Source of the DNA: Roseiarcus sp963842835 | GTDB lineage: Bacteria; Pseudomonadota; Alphaproteobacteria; Rhizobiales; Beijerinckiaceae | DNA: 64,000 bases | Assembly: GCA_963842835.1 (NCBI GenBank) | Contig: CAWJIB010000003.1 | Location: 310,001-374,000 of the forward strand | Reading direction: 5' to 3' | Shown here: in pieces, positions 25,850-33,098 of the stretch | How positions within the stretch are numbered: the first letter of the stretch is position 1 | Layout of the letters: every line of letters begins with the position of its first letter | Program-made: the position numbers and the translations under genes | Notes under the pieces: model-generated | What the model saw: the letters and a program-made list of their open reading frames with translations, nothing else | Told to the model about the DNA's origin: nothing | Databases searched by the model: none

Positions 25850-26659
25850 GTGACCGTCGACGCGCGCGCCCTCACGACCCGCTTTCTCGTCGCGTGCGCG
25901 CTGGCGCGCGCCGGCGGCGAAATCGCCAAGCAACGCTTTTTGCATCGCAATTCGTTCACGGTCGGCTTCAAAGGGCCGCAGGATTACGTCACCGAGGTCG
26001 ACGGCGAGGTCGAGCGCGTCATCGCGACGAAGCTCCACGAAGTCTTTCCCGGCGACGGTTTCATCGGCGAGGAGGGCGAAGGCCGCGTCGGCGCGCTCGG
26101 CGCGCCGATCTGGGTCGTCGATCCGATCGACGGCACTTCGAATTTTGCGCGCGGCGCGCCGCATTTCTGCGTCTCGATCGCGGCCGTTCTCGACCGCGAG
26201 GTCGAAATCGGCGTCATCTACGACCCGATGACCGACGAATTGTTCGCGGCGCGGCGCGGCGCGGGCGCGACGCTGAACGGCGCGGCGATGCGCGTCTCCC
26301 AGACGCTCGACCTGAAGGCCGCCTCGGTCGAGGTCGGCTGGAACATGCGCACGGGCTCGGACGCCTTTGTCGGACTGGTCGGCCGGGTCGTCGCGGCGGG
26401 GTCGGCGGTGGTGCGTTCGGGCTCGGGGGCGCTCGGGCTCGCCTATGTCGCCGCCGGCCGGCGCGACGGCTATGTCGAGAACCATATGCGCGCCTGGGAC
26501 TGCCTGGCGGGCGTCGCGCTCGTCAGGGAAGCGGGCGGCTACGTCAGCGATTTCCTCGCCGGCGAGGGCCTGCGCGAGGGCAATCCGATCATCGCGTGCG
26601 CGCCTGGCGTCAAGGACGCGCTGCTCAAGACCGCTGCGATCAAGGGCCTTGTCCCTTGA
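25850..26659 (+). CDS. Inositol monophosphatase family protein (SuhB/HisN-like)
   Basis: A Mg2+-dependent sugar-phosphate phosphatase fold of 269 residues. Motifs are DYVTEVDGEVERVI, FIGEEGEG (metal-binding Glu), VVDPIDGTSNFARG (about 88-101, metal-binding Asp pair) and the C-terminal MRAWDCLAGVALVREAGG. The substrate cannot be told from sequence; inositol-1-phosphate, histidinol-phosphate or 3'-phosphoadenosine compounds are the family options. The GTG start has GGAGG 9 nt upstream. Its stop overlaps the TTG start of the next gene (TTGA), so the two are coupled. Confidence 0.88.
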   Translation: MTVDARALTTRFLVACALARAGGEIAKQRFLHRNSFTVGFKGPQDYVTEVDGEVERVIATKLHEVFPGDGFIGEEGEGRVGALGAPIWVVDPIDGTSNFARGAPHFCVSIAAVLDREVEIGVIYDPMTDELFAARRGAGATLNGAAMRVSQTLDLKAASVEVGWNMRTGSDAFVGLVGRVVAAGSAVVRSGSGALGLAYVAAGRRDGYVENHMRAWDCLAGVALVREAGGYVSDFLAGEGLREGNPIIACAPGVKDALLKTAAIKGLVP

Positions 26660-27531
26660 CGATAGGCTCGATCGCGCTGGCGAGCGCCGGCGCGCGCGCC
26701 GTCGTCGCTCGGCGCGGCGCGGAGGCGCTGAGCTGGAGCGTCGGCGGGCGCGATCTCCTGTGGGCGGGCGATCCCGCGATCTGGAGCCAGATCAGCCCGA
26801 TTCTCTATCCCGTCGTCGGCTGGACGCGCGAGGGCGCGCGCGTGGCGGGACGCCAATATCCGCTGGGCCTGCACGGATTCGCTTACGAGCAAGACTTCGA
26901 CGTCGAGGCCGCGCGCGCCGATTTCGCGCGCCTGACCCTGCGCGACAATGCGCAGACGCGCGCGATCTATCCCTTCGCGTTTCAGCTCGCGGTCGAGTAT
27001 CGCTTGAGCGCCGACGCGCTCGCCATCGCGATCGAGGTCGACAATCCCGGCGCCGAGCTCGCGCCCTACGCCTGCGGGCTGCATCCCGGCTTCCGCTGGC
27101 CCTTCGCCGGCGGGCCGCGCGAAGGCGCCCGCGTGGTCTTCGAGAAAGACGAACCGGCCGAAGTTCCCGTCATCGCGCCCGGCGGCCTGATCGGCAGGCA
27201 GAAGCGCGCGATTCCGCTGCGCGGCCGGGCGCTCGCCTTGAGCGACGGACTCTTCGCCCATGACGCACTGTGCTTTCTGAGCCCGGCGAGCCGCTCGCTG
27301 CGTTTCGAGGAGCCGAGCGGCGCCGCGATCGAAATGGATTTCCGCAGCTTCGACCACGCCGCGCTGTGGACTCGCCCCGGCGCGCCGTTCCTCTGCCTGG
27401 AGGCCTGGACCGGCTACAGCGACCCCGAGGGTTTTGCCGGCGATCTCTACGAGAAGCCGTCGATGCGGACGCTCAATGGCGGGGGCCGCGCGCGGCATGA
27501 GGCGAGTTACCGATTTTTCCCGGCGTCGTGA
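26656..27531 (+). CDS. Aldose 1-epimerase family protein
   Basis: A galactose-mutarotase-fold protein of 291 residues that probably interconverts sugar anomers. PILYPVVGWTREGARVAGRQYPLGLHGFAYEQDF (about 37-70) contains the conserved HGFA segment with the catalytic His. GLHPGFRWPF carries the second His. CLEAWTGYSDPEG near the end carries the general-base Glu. It resembles the LacX/YphB-like subgroup. The TTG start overlaps the TGA of the inositol-phosphatase-like gene. No ATG occurs early in the frame, so this unusual start is favoured by the overlap and by the conserved N-terminus IGSIALASAGARAVV. Confidence 0.8.
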   Translation: MTIGSIALASAGARAVVARRGAEALSWSVGGRDLLWAGDPAIWSQISPILYPVVGWTREGARVAGRQYPLGLHGFAYEQDFDVEAARADFARLTLRDNAQTRAIYPFAFQLAVEYRLSADALAIAIEVDNPGAELAPYACGLHPGFRWPFAGGPREGARVVFEKDEPAEVPVIAPGGLIGRQKRAIPLRGRALALSDGLFAHDALCFLSPASRSLRFEEPSGAAIEMDFRSFDHAALWTRPGAPFLCLEAWTGYSDPEGFAGDLYEKPSMRTLNGGGRARHEASYRFFPAS

Positions 27532-27624
27532 GACGTTCGCGCATGGCCTCGCGACTTGCGGGATCGGCGCAGGAGAATGCTTTACGAAGGGTCGTTATGC
27601 CCGGCCCTGAGCAGCGCCTCTTAG

Positions 27625-30189
27625 TTACTGAAGCCATGGATTGGATCGCAGCCGATCAAGCGTGCGAGGCTGTCGCTCATACCTCGGGTGCGGTCGCTCA
27701 TGCCTGAAGTGCGGTCGCTCATACCTGGGGTGCAGCCGCTCATACCTGGGGTACGGTCGCTCATACCTGGGGCGCAGTCGCTCATGCCTGGGCGGTCGCT
27801 CGACCGGCGGCGTGACCACCGGCGGGATGATGACGGGCGGCGGCTGGATTTGAATGGGCGGCGGCGGCGTCTCCGGCACGCAAGATCGCCGCCGGGCGTC
27901 GGGCGTTTGTCCATTCGGGCAGCATTCGCCGTCGGCCGTCATCTGATCGGTACGACAGCATTGCCCGTTCCGCAGCTTGGCGTAGCCCGGGAAGCAGGTC
28001 GGCGATGGGGTTGGCGCCCCTAATTCAGGATCACAGGTGATGAACGCCGTGGTGCCCGGCCCACACGGGTTGGGCACGCACACATGGGCGGGACCCACGA
28101 CTTGTCCCGCGGCGCATTGCAATTGCGCCGGCGTCGGCACGCACGTCGCATTGAGCCAGATTCCCCCAACCGGCACTCTCATCCATCCGGCCGGGCACCA
28201 GTTCTCTATCGGCGCGGGGCATCTCCAATTAGTCCAAATTAAGTTACCCCCGCCGACGTACACCGGTAGCGCGCCATTCGCGCAAACCGCGAACGGGGCC
28301 CAGGGAACCCACGCCGCAAGGTTCGCAGCCGTCGGCGGCGCAAAGCCATGGTAGCAGGCCCACAGGCTCTTCGGGTCGGTGGCGCCGTTCGGACATGGCG
28401 ACACGCATTGGCCGTTTTGGTTTTGAATCCAGTTGACGGGACAGCACAGGAACGTTGCGTGCGTGCCAACGGGACAGGTCCCATTGGGCGCCGGTTTCGC
28501 CGAATGTTTCGCAGGCGGCAGGAACGGCGGCAGCCCTCCTTCCTCCCATCCCGGTCCCGGTCCCGGTCCCGGTCCTGGTCCAGGTCCTGGTCCAGGTCCT
28601 GGCCCTGGCGCCGGTCCTGGTCCTGGCGCCGGCCCTGGCGGCGGCGCGGCCTCCGCGGCTCGCGCGCAGGTGCGCCAGATCGCGACATCGCCGAGATGGC
28701 CGCTTGCGTCCGCATCGTTTAAGCGATCGTCGTAACTGACGAAATAGCTCTGCAGCGGCGGCGTATTGGCGGGGCGCGCCAGGTCGACGCCGTTGCCCTG
28801 CAGCCCGTTGATTGGGGCAGGCCCGCCTTGCGCGAGCTTGGCGGCAAGTTCGGGATCCGTCGCGTTGCGCAGCTGCTCGCCGGTTGACCATAAGAATCCG
28901 CCGCACGCGTTGGGGTCGAGCTTGCCGCTCGAATCGTAGCCGTAGCCGATGGCGACGCCGCCATTGCTGTTCCGCAGCTGCCTGGCGAAGCCGATGGCGT
29001 ATTCGTCCGGCGCAGCTTGCCATCCGGCGGCGCCTCCCTGGCCCGCCCGAAAGCGCAGGACTCGGCCAACGCCGGGCAGCGCCAGCGCCTTGAAGTCGTA
29101 CGCGCCGGTCGGCGCGGCGCGCTCGGCCAGCAGCATGCCCTGGCCGTCGAAAACGATCTTGGAAATTTCGGTTCCGCCCTCGCCGGGAGGAACGCTGACC
29201 TCGATACGCGCGTCGGTTCCAAACGAGCCGTCCGCCGCAATGGCGACCGACCACACCTGCAAGCCTTCCGCCACTGCGTAATAGAGCCGGCCCGAATGGA
29301 CTGCCAGGCCAAAGATTCGCCGCGCCGGCGCCGCATAGCCCCAGCTTTCCGGGCTCTCGGTATCGAACTGGGGACTGGCGATATCGAGTTGCTTGGCCGG
29401 ATCGAACGCCACCGGCGGCAGACCAGCGGCCTGGCGTCCTTGCGCGCCGTGATCGTAGCGCCCGCGCTCCGTTCCACTAAGATCGAACCGGTGGATCATG
29501 CCGGTCTGGCGGTCGGCGACGAACAAAGCATTCGAGGCCGGATCGAAGTCGAGCCCGCCGAGCGCGGGGCCGGAGTTCGGCGCGCCGTCGAGCGTAACGT
29601 TGGCGAACAGGCGCACTTGGCCTGTCGCGCCGTCGATCCGCCAGATCGATCCGGGCCGGCCCTGCAATGCCGCCGGCCCGAATAGCCCTGGCATGAAGGC
29701 CGCGTTCGGCGCTCCTTTTTTTGCTCGATCGGGCGAACCGCCGCCCGCCCCGGGCGCAACGATGGGCAGCCCGTAGGCGGAGGTCGCGGCGAGGTAGATG
29801 TTCGCAGGCGTCGCACCGTCAAGCGCGACCGCGAACACCTGGCCGACCTGGCTGGCTGTCACGGTGAACGGCTTCGGCGCCGCGACAAGCTGGGCTTGCG
29901 GCGGGGCGCCGGGCGCCTGCAGATCGATGACGCGCGCAGCCGGGCCGTTGAGATCGATGGTGGTCTTGTCAGCCGGATCGGTCCCCGGCGCAATGGCGTT
30001 TGGCGGCTGCGCGCCGGAGAAGCCGGTCACGACCGCGTTGCCGTTCGCCGGGATGGCGCCGGAAACAGCGCCTTGCGCGAATGCGACGCCAGCAGCGCCT
30101 AAAAGAACCACGGCCGCCGCGGCGAATATCCTTAAGCCCACAACCAGGGTTCTTGGGGAGAGGCCGGCCGCTTCGAAAGACGCACGCAT
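27625..30189 (-). CDS. Large secreted propeller-like, Cys-rich repeat protein of unknown function
   Basis: An 854-residue exported protein that I cannot assign to a named family. A signal peptide (1-38, cleaved after GVAFA) is followed by a region to about 510. That region repeats motifs typical of beta-propellers (GSIWRIDGATGQVRLF, LGGLDFDPASNALFVADRQTG, RIFGLAVHSGRLYYAVAEGLQVW). A Pro/Gly linker of alternating PG (about 515-547) leads to a Cys-rich region (about 560-780) with repeated CPxG and CxPxP modules. The C-terminus holds Pro/Arg/Tyr heptads encoded by 21-bp repeats. It could bind surface glycans or metal. It is divergent from the HdeA-like gene, with a perfect FNR-type box between them. 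Confidence 0.75.
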   Translation of the reverse strand: MRASFEAAGLSPRTLVVGLRIFAAAAVVLLGAAGVAFAQGAVSGAIPANGNAVVTGFSGAQPPNAIAPGTDPADKTTIDLNGPAARVIDLQAPGAPPQAQLVAAPKPFTVTASQVGQVFAVALDGATPANIYLAATSAYGLPIVAPGAGGGSPDRAKKGAPNAAFMPGLFGPAALQGRPGSIWRIDGATGQVRLFANVTLDGAPNSGPALGGLDFDPASNALFVADRQTGMIHRFDLSGTERGRYDHGAQGRQAAGLPPVAFDPAKQLDIASPQFDTESPESWGYAAPARRIFGLAVHSGRLYYAVAEGLQVWSVAIAADGSFGTDARIEVSVPPGEGGTEISKIVFDGQGMLLAERAAPTGAYDFKALALPGVGRVLRFRAGQGGAAGWQAAPDEYAIGFARQLRNSNGGVAIGYGYDSSGKLDPNACGGFLWSTGEQLRNATDPELAAKLAQGGPAPINGLQGNGVDLARPANTPPLQSYFVSYDDRLNDADASGHLGDVAIWRTCARAAEAAPPPGPAPGPGPAPGPGPGPGPGPGPGPGPGPGWEEGGLPPFLPPAKHSAKPAPNGTCPVGTHATFLCCPVNWIQNQNGQCVSPCPNGATDPKSLWACYHGFAPPTAANLAAWVPWAPFAVCANGALPVYVGGGNLIWTNWRCPAPIENWCPAGWMRVPVGGIWLNATCVPTPAQLQCAAGQVVGPAHVCVPNPCGPGTTAFITCDPELGAPTPSPTCFPGYAKLRNGQCCRTDQMTADGECCPNGQTPDARRRSCVPETPPPPIQIQPPPVIIPPVVTPPVERPPRHERLRPRYERPYPRYERLHPRYERPHFRHERPHPRYERQPRTLDRLRSNPWLQ
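27672..27796. repeat. 21-bp tandem repeats encoding PRYER-type heptads
   Basis: About six contiguous copies of a 21-bp unit (plus-strand core GGTCGCTCATACCTGGGG) lie within the 3' end of the large secreted protein gene. In frame on the minus strand each copy encodes seven residues of the type PRYERPH, with variants PRYERLH and FRHERPH. The copies are near-identical at the DNA level, so the array may vary in length between strains. There are no spacers, so it is not CRISPR-like. Confidence 0.85.
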
Positions 30190-30304
30190 GGGCTAGCCCC
30201 CGCGTCAAAGAGAAGTGCAATTCCGCCGCTCTGCTCTATCATTTGAGAAGAGCGTCGCCTCACGACCGATTTTTAAACATAGCGATCCTTTCGACATGCG
30301 TTCA

Positions 30305-30318
30305 TTGATCTTCATCAA
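30305..30318. promoter_or_regulatory. Perfect FNR/FixK box TTGATCTTCATCAA
   Basis: The site is an exact TTGAT-N4-ATCAA dyad, extended by one flanking base pair on each side (A/T) and a second (C/G) to CATTGAT-CTTC-ATCAATG. It lies between divergent genes, with its centre 150 bp before the HdeA-like start and 122 bp before the secreted-protein start. Either or both promoters could be controlled by an FNR/FixK/Anr-class regulator. Confidence 0.6.
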
Positions 30319-30461
30319 TGCAGGCCGAAGATCTTGGGTGACGGCGCGTAGCACGACTTAGTCAGCCTCTTCAAAAAATTTGACAATCGCCGTAGGAGAC
30401 GAGGCCGCGATTTTCCACGGCGACGAGCCGGCGTTCGCCGCGCGATCAAGGATCCAACAGC

Positions 30462-30698
30462 ATGAAAACCACTCTTGCGGCGATCGTCATTGTCCTCGGC
30501 GGTCTGAGCGCGGCTCAAGCGCAATCCGACATGTCTTGCGCGGATCTCTTGAAGGCCAACGCGCAGATCGACGCGGCGACGAGAGCCGAGATGACCAAGG
30601 ACGCCGCCGCCGCGATGGACAAGAAGATCAACGACTATTGCGCCAAGAATCCCACCGCCAAGGCGTCCGAAGCGATGGAAAAGGCCTTGGCCGAATAG
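30462..30698 (+). CDS. HdeA/HdeB-family small periplasmic protein
   Basis: A 78-residue secreted protein with a signal peptide (1-20, cleaved after AAQA). The mature part has two Cys (in MSCADLL and NDYCAKNP) with the HdeA spacing and the C-terminal pattern KNPTAKASEAMEKAL. HdeA/HdeB proteins are acid-activated periplasmic chaperones; disulfide-linked helical small proteins of this type are common in alphaproteobacteria, where the acid role is less certain. AAGGA precedes the ATG by about 9 nt. The gene stands alone, downstream of an FNR-type box. Confidence 0.75.
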   Translation: MKTTLAAIVIVLGGLSAAQAQSDMSCADLLKANAQIDAATRAEMTKDAAAAMDKKINDYCAKNPTAKASEAMEKALAE

Positions 30699-30852
30699 GA
30701 AATCGAGAGTTCGCGCGACCGCGCGCCGCGAGCGCCCGTAGGGCCGCTTCGGCGTGACTTGGACGAAGCTTGTCGCTAAAGAGCCACGGCCGACATGGCG
30801 AGCCTGAGCGAAGCGATGTCGGCCTTGCAACGCTCCGGAAGCGACCCGATCC

Positions 30853-31791
30853 ATGGCCATCCAATCGAAATCCGCGACGCCCGCCGACCCCTTCATCATC
30901 GACGGCAAAGCCGTCTCGCAGGACATCATCGCCCGCGTGGCCGAGGAATCGCGGGCGCTGGCCGCGCGCGGCGTCCAGCCGGGGCTCGCCGTCGTTCTCG
31001 TCGGCGAGGATCCCGCGAGCCGCGTCTATGTCGGCGCCAAGGGCAAGGCGGCCAAGGCCTGCGGCTTTCACTCGCTGCAATATGATTTGCCGGCGGACGT
31101 CAGTGAGGCCGAATTGCTCGCCCTGGTCGAGCGACTCAACGCCGATCCCGCGGTGCACGGCATTCTCGTGCAACTGCCCCTTCCCAAGGCGATCCATTCG
31201 GCCGCGATTCTCGAGGCGGTCGCGCCGCGCAAGGACGTCGACGGCTTCCACCCGATCAACGTCGGCTTGGCCGCGATCGGCGAATTCGGCCGCGCGCTGA
31301 TTCCCTGCACGCCGGCGGGCGCGATGATCCTGATCGACAGGGCGTGCGCGGCGCTCGGGCAGACGCTCGAAGGCAAGGAGGCCGTCGTCATCGGCCGCTC
31401 CAACATCGTGGGCAAGCCGATGGCGCAGTTGCTGCTGGCGCGCAATTGCACGGTGACGATCGCCCATTCGCGCACGCGCGACCTTGCCGCGGTGGCGCGC
31501 CGCGCCGACATTGTCGTCGCCGCCGTCGGCAAGGCCGAAATGGTGCGCGGCGACTGGATCAAGCCCGGCGCGATCGTCGTCGACGTCGGCATCAATCGCG
31601 TGCCGGCGCCCGAGAAAGGCGAGGGCAAGACGCGCCTCGTCGGCGACGTCGCCTATGCGGAAGCCGCCGCGCGCGCCGGCGCGATCACGCCGGTCCCCGG
31701 CGGCGTCGGCCCGATGACGATCGCGATGCTGATGGCCAACACGCTGATCGCGGCGTGCCGCGCGTCAGGGGTCGAGGCGCCGAGGTTTTAG
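30853..31791 (+). CDS. folD: Methylenetetrahydrofolate dehydrogenase / cyclohydrolase
   Basis: This bifunctional enzyme interconverts methylene-, methenyl- and formyl-tetrahydrofolate with NADP. The 312 residues carry VLVGEDPASRVYVGAKGKAAKACG (about 46-69, with the catalytic Lys and the Tyr of the first signature). They also carry GILVQLPLPKAI, KDVDGFHP, CTPAGAMILID, VVIGRSNIVGKPMAQLLL (Rossmann loop) and TPVPGGVGPMTIAMLMANT (second signature). All catalytic positions are present. In a methylotroph it would link formaldehyde-level and formate-level one-carbon units, but it is also a housekeeping enzyme. The transglycosylase gene follows after about 100 bp. Confidence 0.96.
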   Translation: MAIQSKSATPADPFIIDGKAVSQDIIARVAEESRALAARGVQPGLAVVLVGEDPASRVYVGAKGKAAKACGFHSLQYDLPADVSEAELLALVERLNADPAVHGILVQLPLPKAIHSAAILEAVAPRKDVDGFHPINVGLAAIGEFGRALIPCTPAGAMILIDRACAALGQTLEGKEAVVIGRSNIVGKPMAQLLLARNCTVTIAHSRTRDLAAVARRADIVVAAVGKAEMVRGDWIKPGAIVVDVGINRVPAPEKGEGKTRLVGDVAYAEAAARAGAITPVPGGVGPMTIAMLMANTLIAACRASGVEAPRF

Positions 31792-31889
31792 CGGCGGCGA
31801 AGCCGGCGCGTGCGAAGCGGTCAACGTTCGGCCCCGTTTTGCCGGTAACGCTTCGTGGCATTGACCGCGACGAAGCCGGAGTTCCGCTG

Positions 31890-32777
31890 ATGCTGGAAAA
31901 GGCTGCGAAGACGGAAGCCGTCTTCGCCCGCCGTGTGCGGGCCGCGTCGAGAGCCGCGGCGCTGTGCGGCGCGGTGGCGGCGATGCTCGGCGTCGCGCAT
32001 GCGCAAAGCGCGCAGTGCGGCGACAATGCGGACGGGTTCGACGACTGGCTCGCCGGATTCAAGCAGGAGGCCGCGAGCGCCGGCGTGCCGCGCGCGGTGA
32101 TCGACTCGGCGCTGGTCGGCGTCGCCTACGACGACGACGTGATCGCCCACGATCGCCGGCAGGGCTCCTTTCAGCAGGACTTCGCCAAATTCGCCGCCAA
32201 ACGGGTCACCGCGCATCGGCTCAAGAAGGGCCGCGACATGCTGATCGCCTACGCAGAGCCGCTCGACCGGATCGAACGGCGCTTCGGCGTGCCCGGGGCG
32301 GTGCTGGTGGCGATCTGGGGGCTGGAGACGGAGTTCGGCGCCGGCTCCGGCGACTTCCCGACGTTCAGCGCGCTGGCGACGCTGGCCTACGACTGCCGCC
32401 GGTCCGAGCAGTTTCGCGCGGAGCTGCTGGACGCTCTGAGGATCGTGCAGCGCGGCGATCTCGAGCCTTCGCAGATGCACGGCGCGTGGGCCGGCGAACT
32501 CGGCCAGACCCAGTTCCTGCCTTCGACTTATCTGAAATATGCGGTTGGCGTCGACGGCGCCCGCGCCGTCGATCTGATCGACAACGCGGAGGACGCGCTC
32601 GCTTCGACCGCCAATTTCCTTCGCGCCAAGGGCTGGAAGCGCGGCGCCGGCTGGGACGAAGGCCAGCCCAACTTCGCCGCCCTGCAGGAATGGAACAGCG
32701 CGCCGGTCTACGCGAAGACCATCGCGCTATTCGCCGATAAACTGGCGGGCATGACGGAGAGCGGCGGCGAGCGATGA
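31890..32777 (+). CDS. Lytic murein transglycosylase, MltB family
   Basis: A periplasmic enzyme of 295 residues that cleaves peptidoglycan glycan strands with formation of 1,6-anhydromuramic acid. A signal sequence with an Ala-rich core ends near residue 36 (GVAHAQSA). There is no lipobox, so it is soluble rather than a lipoprotein. The SLT_2 domain shows VAIWGLETEFGAGSGDFP with the catalytic Glu (ETEFG), GAWAGELGQTQFLPSTYLKYAVG and ALASTANFLRAKGWKRG. GGAG lies 8 nt before the ATG at 31890, which settles the start. Confidence 0.9.
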   Translation: MLEKAAKTEAVFARRVRAASRAAALCGAVAAMLGVAHAQSAQCGDNADGFDDWLAGFKQEAASAGVPRAVIDSALVGVAYDDDVIAHDRRQGSFQQDFAKFAAKRVTAHRLKKGRDMLIAYAEPLDRIERRFGVPGAVLVAIWGLETEFGAGSGDFPTFSALATLAYDCRRSEQFRAELLDALRIVQRGDLEPSQMHGAWAGELGQTQFLPSTYLKYAVGVDGARAVDLIDNAEDALASTANFLRAKGWKRGAGWDEGQPNFAALQEWNSAPVYAKTIALFADKLAGMTESGGER

Positions 32778-33098
32778 TTCGAGAGGCGCCGCCTGGCTCG
32801 ACTTCGGTTCGGCGGCTTTTGCCGCGCGTTTTTCCCGGCCGGCCTGAGTCTCGCGGGCAGGGACGGAAAGCGTCATCGCATCCGGCCGCTCGGGTCGCGC
32901 CGGCGCCCGCCAAATTCATAAAGCGACTTTAACAATCCTCTAAAGGCCGGCCGGCCGCGCGCAATTGGCGACTTTGGTCGCAATCCCGCGACAAATCCGC
33001 GCTGCCGCGTTGCGGCGCGGCGCGGTTTCTGGCAAGAGGGCGGCCGAACCGGGCGGCGCGCGAGGCGCCGCGCGAACAAGCTTTGGGGGCTGAACGCC
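32778..33098. other. Intergenic stretch upstream of hppA
   Basis: About 320 bases without a gene. Near its left end is a candidate terminator for the transglycosylase gene (32812-32833). The rest is GC-rich with one A/T-rich patch (about 32919-32946) that could hold the hppA promoter. I recognise no operator or riboswitch. Confidence 0.5.
32812..32833 (+). terminator. Candidate intrinsic terminator after the MltB-like gene
   Basis: GCGGC-TTTT-GCCGC forms a 5-bp stem with a tetraloop, followed by GCG and a run of five T. The stem is short, so efficiency is doubtful. Confidence 0.35.

Noticed and set aside
27672..27796. Repeat array considered as CRISPR
   Set aside because: The copies are contiguous without spacers and lie in frame inside a coding sequence.
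28433..28739. Plus-strand frames rich in Pro-Gly or Arg-Ser opposite the Pro-Gly linker
   Set aside because: The pattern arises from the GGNCCN-type linker repeats read on the other strand; the minus-strand frame continues through a signal peptide and conserved-looking modules.
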